NCBI RefSeq assembly: GCF_003609575.1
Contig: NZ_MBTA01000001.1
Location: 248,001-312,000, forward strand
Origin: Pelobium manganitolerans
GTDB taxonomy: Bacteria; Bacteroidota; Bacteroidia; Sphingobacteriales; Sphingobacteriaceae
Reading direction: 5' to 3'
DNA length: 64,000 nt
This document shows positions 53,901 through 61,530 of this stretch, piece after piece (the first letter of the stretch is position 1; every line of letters starts with the position of its first letter). The position numbers and the translations under genes were made by a program. The notes beneath the pieces were generated by a model, which saw nothing but the letters and a program-made list of their open reading frames with translations, did no database searches and had not been told where the DNA came from.

Positions 53901-55209
53901 TATAAACTTCAGCCAGTTTATTGGCAACAAATTCCACAACTGGAACGGCAACGGTGTTTCCTAACAAATCAAACGCATCATGTTCTTTTGTTGGGATTTC
54001 ATACCATTCGGGATAACCAAACAACCGCAAGCCTTCACGAATAGTCAACCTACGCAACCCTTTACCATCAGGAACAGCCAAACGAGAAACATCGGTTGCG
54101 ACTAAAGTCGGTGCAATATCTTTGGGGTCAAGAACTTTATTTACTTCAAAACTCAATTTTCCTGTTACGATGTTGTAGCCTTTCGGTTTAGTTTCGTCAT
54201 ATTCACGTACCGAAATTGAACCGTCAGCAGTTTCAATTTTGACTAGTTTTTTAGGATGTTCTAATTTCAAATATCCTTTTGAAGTCAAATCATCTAACAA
54301 AGTTTTTAATTCATTTTTTGACAAGTCAATAAACGTATTGATCTGCTCTAAAGTCAAAGCCATTCCGTCCATCCAATCAATACCGATTTCTTCAGCCCAT
54401 TGTTTTTTTCGTCTTTGTTTGAACAACTGGTTTAGAATTTCTGCTTGTTGCTTAGAAACACTTCCTTTTATTTCAATATCCCAACTATGAATATTGTTAT
54501 CACCGCCTCGTTTGTCTTTTATGGACTTTCCGTACAAATCTTTCAAAGAAAAGTGTGACATTAATTTATCAATAAAATCAGATTTCAAAGTTGGCAAACC
54601 ACTTTCTAAAATACTTTCCAAAGCTTTGAAACGTACTTCGTTTCCGCTTAAATCTATTTGCTCATCTATTGTTCCAACAATAAAAATTCGTTTACGAGAT
54701 TGTGGCAAACCAAATTCCAAACTGTCAAAAACTTTCCAACTTGTTTTGTAACCCAACTCTTTTTCGAGTGTGTACAAAATCGTTTTTAATGTTCTGCCCA
54801 TTTCATCATTTTTGTTTTCCAAGTCGTGCTTTACTAGGCCTTCCACATTTTCTAGAATAAAACCATACGGTTTTTTTTCTCTCAAAATGCGTTCAATTTC
54901 AAAAAACAAAGTACCCCTTGTATCTAAAAAACCTTTACGTTTTCCGCCGGCACTAAACGGCTGACAAGGAAAACCTCCCAACAAAAAATCAAAATCGGGA
55001 ATAAACTCATTGCGAATTTCAAAAATATCGCCAGCCAAAAATTCGTGATCAAAATTATGCTTCAATGTTTTTACGGCATACGGTTTTATTTCCGAAGTCA
55101 TCACACATTTAGTTTCCATTCCAGCATCTTTAAATGCTTTTTCAAAACCCAAACGGATACCACCAAGGCCAGCAAAAAGGTCAATAAATTTCACACAATT
55201 GTTTTTCAT
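53881..55209 (-). CDS. DNA (cytosine-5-)-methyltransferase of the restriction-modification cassette
   Basis: A 442-residue C5 methyltransferase protecting the genome from the neighbouring endonuclease. Motif I FAGLGG at 12-17, motif IV GGFPCQPFS with catalytic C82, motif VI ENVEGL at 120-125, and motif VIII QSRKRIFIVG are intact; RRLTIREGLRLFGYP and LLGNTVAVPV are motifs IX and X. The variable target-recognition region (about 225-345) is long and contains a helical KQQAEILNQLFKQRRKKQWAEEIGIDW segment. The stop-proximal 20 bases overlap the endonuclease gene. Confidence 0.95.
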   Translation of the reverse strand: MKNNCVKFIDLFAGLGGIRLGFEKAFKDAGMETKCVMTSEIKPYAVKTLKHNFDHEFLAGDIFEIRNEFIPDFDFLLGGFPCQPFSAGGKRKGFLDTRGTLFFEIERILREKKPYGFILENVEGLVKHDLENKNDEMGRTLKTILYTLEKELGYKTSWKVFDSLEFGLPQSRKRIFIVGTIDEQIDLSGNEVRFKALESILESGLPTLKSDFIDKLMSHFSLKDLYGKSIKDKRGGDNNIHSWDIEIKGSVSKQQAEILNQLFKQRRKKQWAEEIGIDWMDGMALTLEQINTFIDLSKNELKTLLDDLTSKGYLKLEHPKKLVKIETADGSISVREYDETKPKGYNIVTGKLSFEVNKVLDPKDIAPTLVATDVSRLAVPDGKGLRRLTIREGLRLFGYPEWYEIPTKEHDAFDLLGNTVAVPVVEFVANKLAEVYISEPVI

Positions 55210-55484
55210 TTTTTGGAAGTTTTATAAGGTTCGTTTGGTTCAGCAACCATCAACAATTGATTTTCATAATCTTCAATCTCCAATTTATGACAACCTATAA
55301 CCGCAAGACATTGCAATAAAAAGGTAGCACTAAAACTACCGCGGCTAATTTTGCTGTCTATACTTGCTTTGGTTTCTTCGAGACCAATTTCGTTGAGTAA
55401 ACCAACCAAATCGGTATTGGTATATCCACGTTTGACCATTTCCGACTTTAGAAGCCGCTTTGCTTTATCATCCCAGTTTGACAT
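55206..55484 (-). CDS. DUF6471-family small protein, putative controller of the RM cassette
   Basis: A 92-residue protein starting MSNWDDKAKRLLKSEMVKRGYTNTDLVGLL; the segment IDSKISRGSFSATFLLQCLAVIG is the DUF6471 signature and looks like a helix-turn-helix. The ATG at 55484 is chosen because a longer frame up to 55580 would run through the operator/promoter. The gene overlaps the methyltransferase start by 4 bases, so the two are coupled, and its promoter overlaps a palindrome (55498-55537). It probably regulates the methyltransferase, like C proteins of other systems; no experimental proof exists. Confidence 0.75.
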   Translation of the reverse strand: MSNWDDKAKRLLKSEMVKRGYTNTDLVGLLNEIGLEETKASIDSKISRGSFSATFLLQCLAVIGCHKLEIEDYENQLLMVAEPNEPYKTSKK

Positions 55485-55497
55485 AAACAAAAAGATA

Positions 55498-55537
55498 TAT
55501 TTGCATAAATAAACAACATTTATCATATATGCAAATA
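55498..55537. promoter_or_regulatory. Palindromic operator-promoter of the RM controller
   Basis: TATTTGCATA (55498-55507) and TATGCAAATA (55528-55537) are perfect inverted 10-mers separated by 20 bases, and an inner ATAAAT/ATTTAT pair (55505-55510 and 55518-55523) extends the symmetry. On the minus strand the right half carries the -33 TTTG and the left half the -7-like TATTTATG 20 bases further on, so a bound dimer would block both promoter elements. Confidence 0.65.
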
Positions 55538-55714
55538 AAAAAGCATAAACGACAAATATGTTAGACAAAAATTTCAGCACCGTGATTTAGATACGGATTT
55601 AGCTAAGATTCTCTCGTTTACTCTTTAAAAATCAAATATTTGTGCGTTTAATGTCTGTAGCTCGCGAAGCAGGAAAGCATGAACTACAACTTAAAACGGT
55701 ACTTTTCTCGTTAT

Positions 55715-56767
55715 TTAATTTTTGACCACCTCAATCTGAAACATTTTATCCCATTTTTTACCGGTAACAAACAGGCGCTTGCCGGCCTTATCATACGCAA
55801 TACCGTTTAAAACGTCTTGTTGTGGGTCTTCCACTTCTGCGTGCGGTAAACCCATCATGTTAATATAAGCTTCTACAGCACCCGTTTTTGGGTCAATAAT
55901 GGCAATGAGTTCTGACGTAAAAATGTTGGCGTAAATTTTCCCATCTATCCACTCAAGCTCGTTCAGTTGCGTTACCGGGCCTTTATCATCATAAACCTCA
56001 ATGCTTCCTTTGGGCAAGTAGGTGTTTTTATCCAACTTATAAATATGGTTGCTGCCATCAGAATTGTAAACGGTTTCGCCATCAAAAGTTAAACCCCAAC
56101 CTTCGGCAGCGTGGTTATAAGGGAAAGTTTTTAGGAGTTTAAAAGTTTCTTTGTCGTACTCGAAACCTACTTTTTCACGATAGGTAAGCTGGATAATTTT
56201 ATCGCCAATTACCGTTATCCCTTCCGCAAAATATTGCTTATCCACATCGTGCTGTTGCACCACTTTTCCTTGCAGGTTTACTTTGCGCAGGCTCGAAGTT
56301 CCATAGTCGCCGGCACTTTCGTAAAAAAAACCATCGTGAAATTCTAAACCTTCTACATAAGATGTGATAGAGTGCGGGTACGTATTTATGATTTTGTAGC
56401 TATAGTTTGCTGGTTTTTGCGAACTAATGAGCACAATGTTGCTGGTGATTTCTTCTGCCGTACCCTCGCTAAAAATTTTTGCTGTTAACAGGCGGCTTCC
56501 TAAAGGCAAACCTTGGGTGTTATAGTTAAAACGTGCGGTATCTTTTTTGGTAGCAACTCTTAGGGTGTCAATATAATACTGAACAGAATCTACCTGCGCA
56601 TTGGCAAAATTGATGTGAAACGGAATTTCTTCGCCTGATTTAATAAGTGCCCCAGTTTCTGGAGAGTTGAAGTAGCTTGACTGGCTTTTAGATTTTTGAT
56701 CTGACGTACATGAAAATAGAAATAAAAAAGCGCCGATTGCTGTTGCGCTGAGGATGTGCTTCACCAT
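55715..56767 (-). CDS. Glutaminyl-peptide cyclotransferase, lipoprotein
   Basis: A 350-residue protein that converts N-terminal glutamine of peptides to pyroglutamate in the envelope. The lipoprotein signal ends LFSC (C19). The C-terminal 240 residues form the bacterial-plant five-bladed beta-propeller (Glu_cyclase_2 type) with YVEGLEFHDGFFYESAGDYGTSSLRKV, NHAAEGWGLTFDG and QLNELEWIDGKIYANI motifs. The N-terminal part (about 25-125) is an extra beta domain. Monocistronic. Confidence 0.92.
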   Translation of the reverse strand: MVKHILSATAIGAFLFLFSCTSDQKSKSQSSYFNSPETGALIKSGEEIPFHINFANAQVDSVQYYIDTLRVATKKDTARFNYNTQGLPLGSRLLTAKIFSEGTAEEITSNIVLISSQKPANYSYKIINTYPHSITSYVEGLEFHDGFFYESAGDYGTSSLRKVNLQGKVVQQHDVDKQYFAEGITVIGDKIIQLTYREKVGFEYDKETFKLLKTFPYNHAAEGWGLTFDGETVYNSDGSNHIYKLDKNTYLPKGSIEVYDDKGPVTQLNELEWIDGKIYANIFTSELIAIIDPKTGAVEAYINMMGLPHAEVEDPQQDVLNGIAYDKAGKRLFVTGKKWDKMFQIEVVKN

Positions 56768-56818
56768 TTTTTGTTTTTGCTAAATGTTAAAGGTAAATAA
56801 TTTTTCAAAAGACGGTTC

Positions 56819-57424
56819 TTAACCAAAAAGTGCGACTCTAAAATTCAATAAGTCCATAAAATAGGCTTTTTCGCCTATAATTTGGTAAAACTGAGCTATT
56901 TGTGCTAAATGCACCGCACCGGAAAATAAAAGCCAAGCAATTTGTTCATCCAAATACAAAATAGCATCCGCTTTAGCGTTAATCGGAGCCTCAAAAGTTA
57001 AATGCTGATTAGCAGTGTTGATAAAACAAGAAAAACCTGCTAGGCCCACAATTTGTACTTCAAGCAATAGGCGGTTCTGCGTTTTTAGCGTTGTTTGTTT
57101 TTTTACAAAGCTTTGCAAAATATGTTTTAATACCGGCTGATAAAGCTCTTTTTGTAGTAACGAAGCTTTATTTAAGCTATAGCGGATGTGTTGCTGCAAT
57201 AAAAACAACCTTGTGGTATCGTCATCATTTAGCCCTGCGAAGTCAATTTCGTTATCGTGCTTAAGCTCTTCTAAAGATTGGCCAGCTCCAAAAATTTGAA
57301 GTAATTTATGCAAAACAACGGCAACAGTTTTGCCCAGCTCGGTTTGCTTTTCCAGCTCTCGGGGCTTAATTTCTTTGGTTAAGTCCGCAAGATGCAGCCA
57401 CAGTGTGTTGTTTATATTTTCCAC
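56819..57424 (-). CDS. Conserved helical protein of unknown function
   Basis: A 201-residue soluble, mostly helical protein starting with GTG (MENINNTLWLHLADLTKEIKPR). It has no signal peptide and no motif I recognise. The C-terminal YLDEQIAWLLFSGAVHLAQIAQFYQIIGEKAYF is amphipathic. It is alone between the cyclotransferase gene and the divergent oxidoreductase gene. Function cannot be assigned; the frame is plausible because it is long and consistently open with Bacteroidetes codon use. Confidence 0.6.
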   Translation of the reverse strand: MENINNTLWLHLADLTKEIKPRELEKQTELGKTVAVVLHKLLQIFGAGQSLEELKHDNEIDFAGLNDDDTTRLFLLQQHIRYSLNKASLLQKELYQPVLKHILQSFVKKQTTLKTQNRLLLEVQIVGLAGFSCFINTANQHLTFEAPINAKADAILYLDEQIAWLLFSGAVHLAQIAQFYQIIGEKAYFMDLLNFRVALFG

Positions 57425-57537
57425 AATTTGCCGTGATAATGCCTAATTTTATAAAAACATCCTAAATTTCTGGGTTAAAAAATGTTAAATCTGATTTTGC
57501 TAGCATCAAATTTCCTGATTATTACGTTATTGAGGTT

Positions 57538-58815
57538 ATGATAAAAAGATACTTTTCTGCCATTTTGTTGTTGTTTAGTTTTTCGGCATTTGCACAGTAC
57601 AAGCCCGATGTGGTAGTTATTGGCGGAAGCGCCGCGGGTACAGCTGCCGCCATACAAGCCGCAAACAGTGGTGTAAAAGCGGTATTAATAGAACCCGGCT
57701 CACAGTTGATTGGCGATGCCGTACCCGATATGGAAATTCCGGCTTTCAACCGTGGCATCTGGAAAAAGTGGAAAGATTTGTACAAGTCGAAAATTGACAG
57801 CCAGAAAACAGCCACGCCGCAAGATGCTTTGGAAACGCTGGTAAAGCAGACAAAAAACCTTCATTTCTTCAAGAATACGCCCGTACTAGAGATTAAACAG
57901 AAAAGTAGCGGCTGGGAAATCCGCATCCCGGTAAACGGAAAAACAGAAAAAATAAAGTGTAAAATATTGGTTGATGCCACAACCGACAGTAAAGCTTCGC
58001 TGCTCGCCAGCGGAAATATTTTAAAATTAGACAGCGCCGGCAAGTTTGATGCCTTTGTAAACTATAACAAAGCCCAGCGGGAAAACCCATACCAGCAAGC
58101 GCAGAAACTATATAAAACCAGTGGCGCTGCGGGTTTTGGCCATGATAGTTTGTTGCATTTTATCCCTTTGGGCGTATTTATTCCTAAAAACGTGGATAAC
58201 CTGTTGGTGGTTTCAATGTCGTGTTTTAAAGATTTTGATACCGAAGATTTTAGAAATATTGCTTTATGGACTAATATGGGACAAGCGGCCGGTGCTTTAG
58301 CCGCTTATGGCCCGTTTTTTAATGTAAGCCCTAAAAAGGCAAACATCCGGATTACCCAAAACGAAATGCTGGATTACAACAGCTTTTTGTACCCGGTGTT
58401 AGATGTTGATACCGCGCGAGTATCTTGGAATCCGGTTCAAAAAATTATCGCCAGCGGCGTTTTACGTTTTGATTTTGTTAAGGGAAAATTTAATCCGGAC
58501 AGTGCCGTAACTGTTAGCCAAATTAAAAACCAAATGACGCAACTTTATCCGCGCGCTCGTATTTGGTTTATAGAAAACAGCGCTTTAACCAGCTTAAGCA
58601 CACAAAATTTGGTTTCTATGCTCAGCTTTATCAGTGGCCGAGATCCAGTTTCTATACAACAAGAGATTGAAAATGATTGGAAAAAGAAATACAAATTTAA
58701 AACGGCATATAGCGCAGAAAAGACTATTAATAAGTTAGAGTTTGCCTGCATTTTAGAAAATTACATTAGCCCGTACAGCGTAAATGTTGATTTCGCAGGT
58801 TTTGATCTTCGTTAA
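57538..58815 (+). CDS. Secreted FAD-dependent oxidoreductase
   Basis: A 425-residue protein with signal peptide (cleavage near FAQ, residue 20) and an N-terminal Rossmann FAD-binding motif GGSAAG at 29-34 followed by the acidic end LIEPG. Residues about 200-330 contain a second FAD-contact segment (NIALWTNMGQAAGALAAYG). The FAD_oxidored-type family includes enzymes of unclear substrate, often secreted in Bacteroidetes. The C-terminal ~110 residues are not part of the FAD domain. Divergent from the unknown helical gene. Confidence 0.88.
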   Translation: MIKRYFSAILLLFSFSAFAQYKPDVVVIGGSAAGTAAAIQAANSGVKAVLIEPGSQLIGDAVPDMEIPAFNRGIWKKWKDLYKSKIDSQKTATPQDALETLVKQTKNLHFFKNTPVLEIKQKSSGWEIRIPVNGKTEKIKCKILVDATTDSKASLLASGNILKLDSAGKFDAFVNYNKAQRENPYQQAQKLYKTSGAAGFGHDSLLHFIPLGVFIPKNVDNLLVVSMSCFKDFDTEDFRNIALWTNMGQAAGALAAYGPFFNVSPKKANIRITQNEMLDYNSFLYPVLDVDTARVSWNPVQKIIASGVLRFDFVKGKFNPDSAVTVSQIKNQMTQLYPRARIWFIENSALTSLSTQNLVSMLSFISGRDPVSIQQEIENDWKKKYKFKTAYSAEKTINKLEFACILENYISPYSVNVDFAGFDLR

Positions 58816-58851
58816 ATTTGTGTAAAACGCGCCGTAAAATACGTGCCCAAC

Positions 58852-58881
58852 TTTACAAAATGCTAATTTTTGATACTTTTG
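58852..58881 (+). promoter_or_regulatory. Promoter of the mlaE-mlaF-mlaD operon
   Basis: TTTA (58852-58855), 18 bases, then TACTTTTG (58874-58881), a full -7 consensus with a one-base change in the -33 box. The leader to 58940 is about 55 bases. Confidence 0.6.
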
Positions 58882-58939
58882 CAAAACCACAAAGCAATGG
58901 AATAGTTGTTGTTGAACTCTAGCAACCAAAATTCAGATT

Positions 58940-59722
58940 TTGAAAAAAATTGTCACGCGCATTTCTCAACGGTTTACAAATATGTTCCTGGAGCTGTACC
59001 GGGTTCATTTGTTCATCTTAAAATTTTTTAAAGAGGCTTTTACTGCACCTTTCGAAGGGCGCGAGGTTTTACGGCAGTGTTACCAAGTGGGTTACCGCTC
59101 TTTAGCGCTTATTTCATTAACCGGCTTTATCACCGGAATTGTGTTTACCAAACAATCACGTCCGTCGCTTGCCGAGTTTGGCGCAACCTCTTGGTTGCCA
59201 TCTTTAGTAGGTATTGCCATGTTGCGTACACTTGCGCCTTTGTTAACGGCCTTAATATCAGCAGGTAAAGTTGGCTCTAGTATTGGTGCCGAGCTGGGCT
59301 CTATGAAAGTAACCGAGCAAATTGATGCAATGGAAGTTTCTGCCACAAACCCCTTCAGCTATTTAGTGGTAACGCGGGTGCTGGCTACCAGCATCACCAT
59401 TCCAATTTTAACCTTTTACACAGCTTTTGTCGCACTTTTAGGTGCTTTTGTAAACGTAAGCACAAATGAAAGCACCAGTTTTAGTGCTTTTGTACAGTCT
59501 TTTTTAGAATCTATCACCTTTTTAGACATCACCGCATCAACGATAAAAGCGATAGTTTTTGGCTTTACCATTGGAATGGTGGGTTGCTATCAGGGTTTCC
59601 ACTCGTCTAAAGGAACAGAGGGCGTTGGTAAAGCGGCAAACTCTGCGGTGGTTGTCGGCATGTTTTTGGTATTTATTGAAGAGGTTATTGCCACGCAAAT
59701 CACCTTCTTATTCAGAACGTAA
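58940..59722 (+). CDS. mlaE: MlaE-family ABC transporter permease
   Basis: A 260-residue inner-membrane permease of the Mla lipid-transport system that keeps the outer membrane asymmetric. Six hydrophobic segments and the MlaE signature TGFITGIVFTKQSRPSLAEFGA, RTLAPLLTALISAGKVGSSIGAELG and MKVTEQIDAMEVSATNPFSYL are visible. The frame opens with TTG at 58940; an ATG at 58982 is an alternative start. The stop overlaps the mlaF start by one base (TAATG). Confidence 0.92.
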   Translation: MKKIVTRISQRFTNMFLELYRVHLFILKFFKEAFTAPFEGREVLRQCYQVGYRSLALISLTGFITGIVFTKQSRPSLAEFGATSWLPSLVGIAMLRTLAPLLTALISAGKVGSSIGAELGSMKVTEQIDAMEVSATNPFSYLVVTRVLATSITIPILTFYTAFVALLGAFVNVSTNESTSFSAFVQSFLESITFLDITASTIKAIVFGFTIGMVGCYQGFHSSKGTEGVGKAANSAVVVGMFLVFIEEVIATQITFLFRT

Positions 59723-60495
59723 TGCTACAAAAAAGTAAAACAGAAAACAGCAAGGCCGTAATCACCATCAGAGACGTTAACAAATCTTTTGGCGATTACC
59801 ATGTTTTGCGCGGTGCCGATTTGGATTTGTACGAAGGTGAAAACTTGGTGGTGCTGGGGCGGTCTGGAACAGGTAAATCAGTGCTCATCAAAATAATTTC
59901 GGGTTTGCTAAAGCAAGATAGCGGTATGGTAAACGTGCTGGGTAAAGATGTAGCAAACCTAAGCCCCAAAGAATTATTGGAGCTACGTTTGCGTATCGGT
60001 TTTTCTTTCCAAAACAGTGCTTTGTACGATAGTATGACCGTGCGGGAGAATTTAGAGTTTCCTTTAGTGCGCAACCGCAAAAATTTAGGAAAAGCAGAAA
60101 TTGCACAGGCGGTAGAAACGGTATTAGACGCAGTGGGTTTATCGCAAACCATTAACCAGATGCCATCAGAACTTTCGGGCGGGCAACGGAAAAGAATAGG
60201 CATTGCGCGGACACTAATTTTACGTCCGGAAATTATGTTATATGACGAGCCTACTGCCGGTTTGGATCCGATAACCTGCATAGAAATAAACAATTTAATT
60301 AACGAAGTGCAGGAGCGTTTTAAAACCAGCTCTATCATCATCACTCACGATTTAACTTGTGCAAAAGCTGTTGGCAACCGTATTGCGATGTTGTTAGACG
60401 GACAGTTTCAGCGTGTGGGCACTTTTGACGAAGTTTTTGACACGGCAGATGAACGCGTGACACCATTTTACGATTATAATTTTATTCAAGAATAA
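59722..60495 (+). CDS. mlaF: MlaF-family ABC transporter ATP-binding protein
   Basis: A 257-residue ATPase that powers MlaE. Walker A GRSGTGKS at 46-53, Q-loop FQNSALYDSMTVREN, signature LSGGQRKRIGIARTL and Walker B YDEPTAGLDP are intact; the D-loop and switch His (ITHDL) follow. One-base overlap with mlaE and one base gap to mlaD show a tight operon. Confidence 0.96.
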   Translation: MLQKSKTENSKAVITIRDVNKSFGDYHVLRGADLDLYEGENLVVLGRSGTGKSVLIKIISGLLKQDSGMVNVLGKDVANLSPKELLELRLRIGFSFQNSALYDSMTVRENLEFPLVRNRKNLGKAEIAQAVETVLDAVGLSQTINQMPSELSGGQRKRIGIARTLILRPEIMLYDEPTAGLDPITCIEINNLINEVQERFKTSSIIITHDLTCAKAVGNRIAMLLDGQFQRVGTFDEVFDTADERVTPFYDYNFIQE

Positions 60496-60496
60496 T

Positions 60497-61477
60497 ATGA
60501 GCCAATTGAAAGAGAATAGAAAGGCGATTACGGTTGGGGTTTTCCTTTTTTTAGGAATCGTGATTTTCTTGCTCGGGGTATTCACTTTGGGCGGGCAGCG
60601 TAAAACCTTTGTAAAAAGCTTTATAGTTGAGGTAGTTTTTGATGACATCCAGGGTTTAAAAGTGGGCAATAATGTTTGGTTCTCTGGCGTAAAGGTAGGC
60701 ACCATCAAAAAAATATCTTTTTACGGAACTTCACAGGTAAAAGTGACTTTAAGTATCGAGGAAGAAGCGCACAAATACATCCATAAAGATGCGAAAGCCA
60801 GCATCAGCTCTGACGGATTAATCGGTAATAAAATTGTAGTGATTGATGGAGGCTCACCTAAATTTCCGTTTGTAGAAGATGGCGACCAGCTTGCGGTGAA
60901 CAAAACGCTTTCCACAGACGATATTATGAAAACTTTGCAGGTGAATAACAAAAACTTGGTAGATATTACCGGCGACTTTAAAGTTTTAGCGCGCAGTTTA
61001 GTTGATGGCAAAGGCACCATGGGTGCGTTATTAACAGACGAGCAATTGGCGAACAATTTTAAAACCATTGTGCAAAACCTGGAAAAAACAACCGCTTCTA
61101 CCAACCGAATGGCTAGCCAATTAAATGCGTTTAGCGTAAAGTTGAATACCAAAGGCGGGCTAGCCGATCAGTTATTAACAGATACCGCAGTTTTTGAACG
61201 TTTTAAATCGGCCGTAACAGAACTGCAAAAAACTACAACTTATGCTGCTACACTAACGCAAAATTTAAATGAAGTTACCACGCAGCTTAACCAAACAGAC
61301 AATGCCGCCGGCTTGTTGTTAAATGATAAAAAAACCGCCGACCAAATACGCAGCATCATGAATAATTTGGAAAGCAGCAGTGGTAAACTAGATGAAGATT
61401 TAGAAGCTTTACAGCACAATTTTTTGTTTAGAGGGTATTTTAAAAAGAAAGCCAAGGAAGAGGCAAAAAAGGAATAA
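60497..61477 (+). CDS. mlaD: MlaD/MCE-family lipid-binding protein
   Basis: A 326-residue protein with one N-terminal membrane anchor (about 13-33, ITVGVFLFLGIVIFLLGVF), one MCE domain (about 40-120, with LKVGNNVWFSGVKVGTIKKI and ISSDGLIGNKIVVIDGGSPKFP) and a long helical C-terminus (about 150-310). It binds phospholipids in the periplasm and forms a ring with MlaE/F. No mlaB, mlaC or mlaA is adjacent; the reduced three-gene operon is usual in this phylum. Confidence 0.94.
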   Translation: MSQLKENRKAITVGVFLFLGIVIFLLGVFTLGGQRKTFVKSFIVEVVFDDIQGLKVGNNVWFSGVKVGTIKKISFYGTSQVKVTLSIEEEAHKYIHKDAKASISSDGLIGNKIVVIDGGSPKFPFVEDGDQLAVNKTLSTDDIMKTLQVNNKNLVDITGDFKVLARSLVDGKGTMGALLTDEQLANNFKTIVQNLEKTTASTNRMASQLNAFSVKLNTKGGLADQLLTDTAVFERFKSAVTELQKTTTYAATLTQNLNEVTTQLNQTDNAAGLLLNDKKTADQIRSIMNNLESSSGKLDEDLEALQHNFLFRGYFKKKAKEEAKKE

Positions 61478-61492
61478 ACATCCTCAAAAACT

Positions 61493-61530
61493 AAAAAATC
61501 CAGCACCTTTTCAGATGCTGGATTTTTTTT
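61493..61530. terminator. Bidirectional terminator between mlaD and the metalloprotease gene
   Basis: AAAATCCAGCA/TGCTGGATTTT (61495-61505 and 61516-61526) with a 10-base loop. The plus strand continues with a T run; on the minus strand the hairpin is followed by TTTTTTAG. It lies at the end of both convergent genes. Confidence 0.88.

Noticed and set aside
55485-55580. N-terminal hydrophobic extension of the DUF6471 protein
   Set aside because: It covers the palindromic operator-promoter; the family starts at MSNWDDK.
59796-60344. 182-codon open frame opposite mlaF
   Set aside because: Complementary shadow of the ATPase; no own start context or family.
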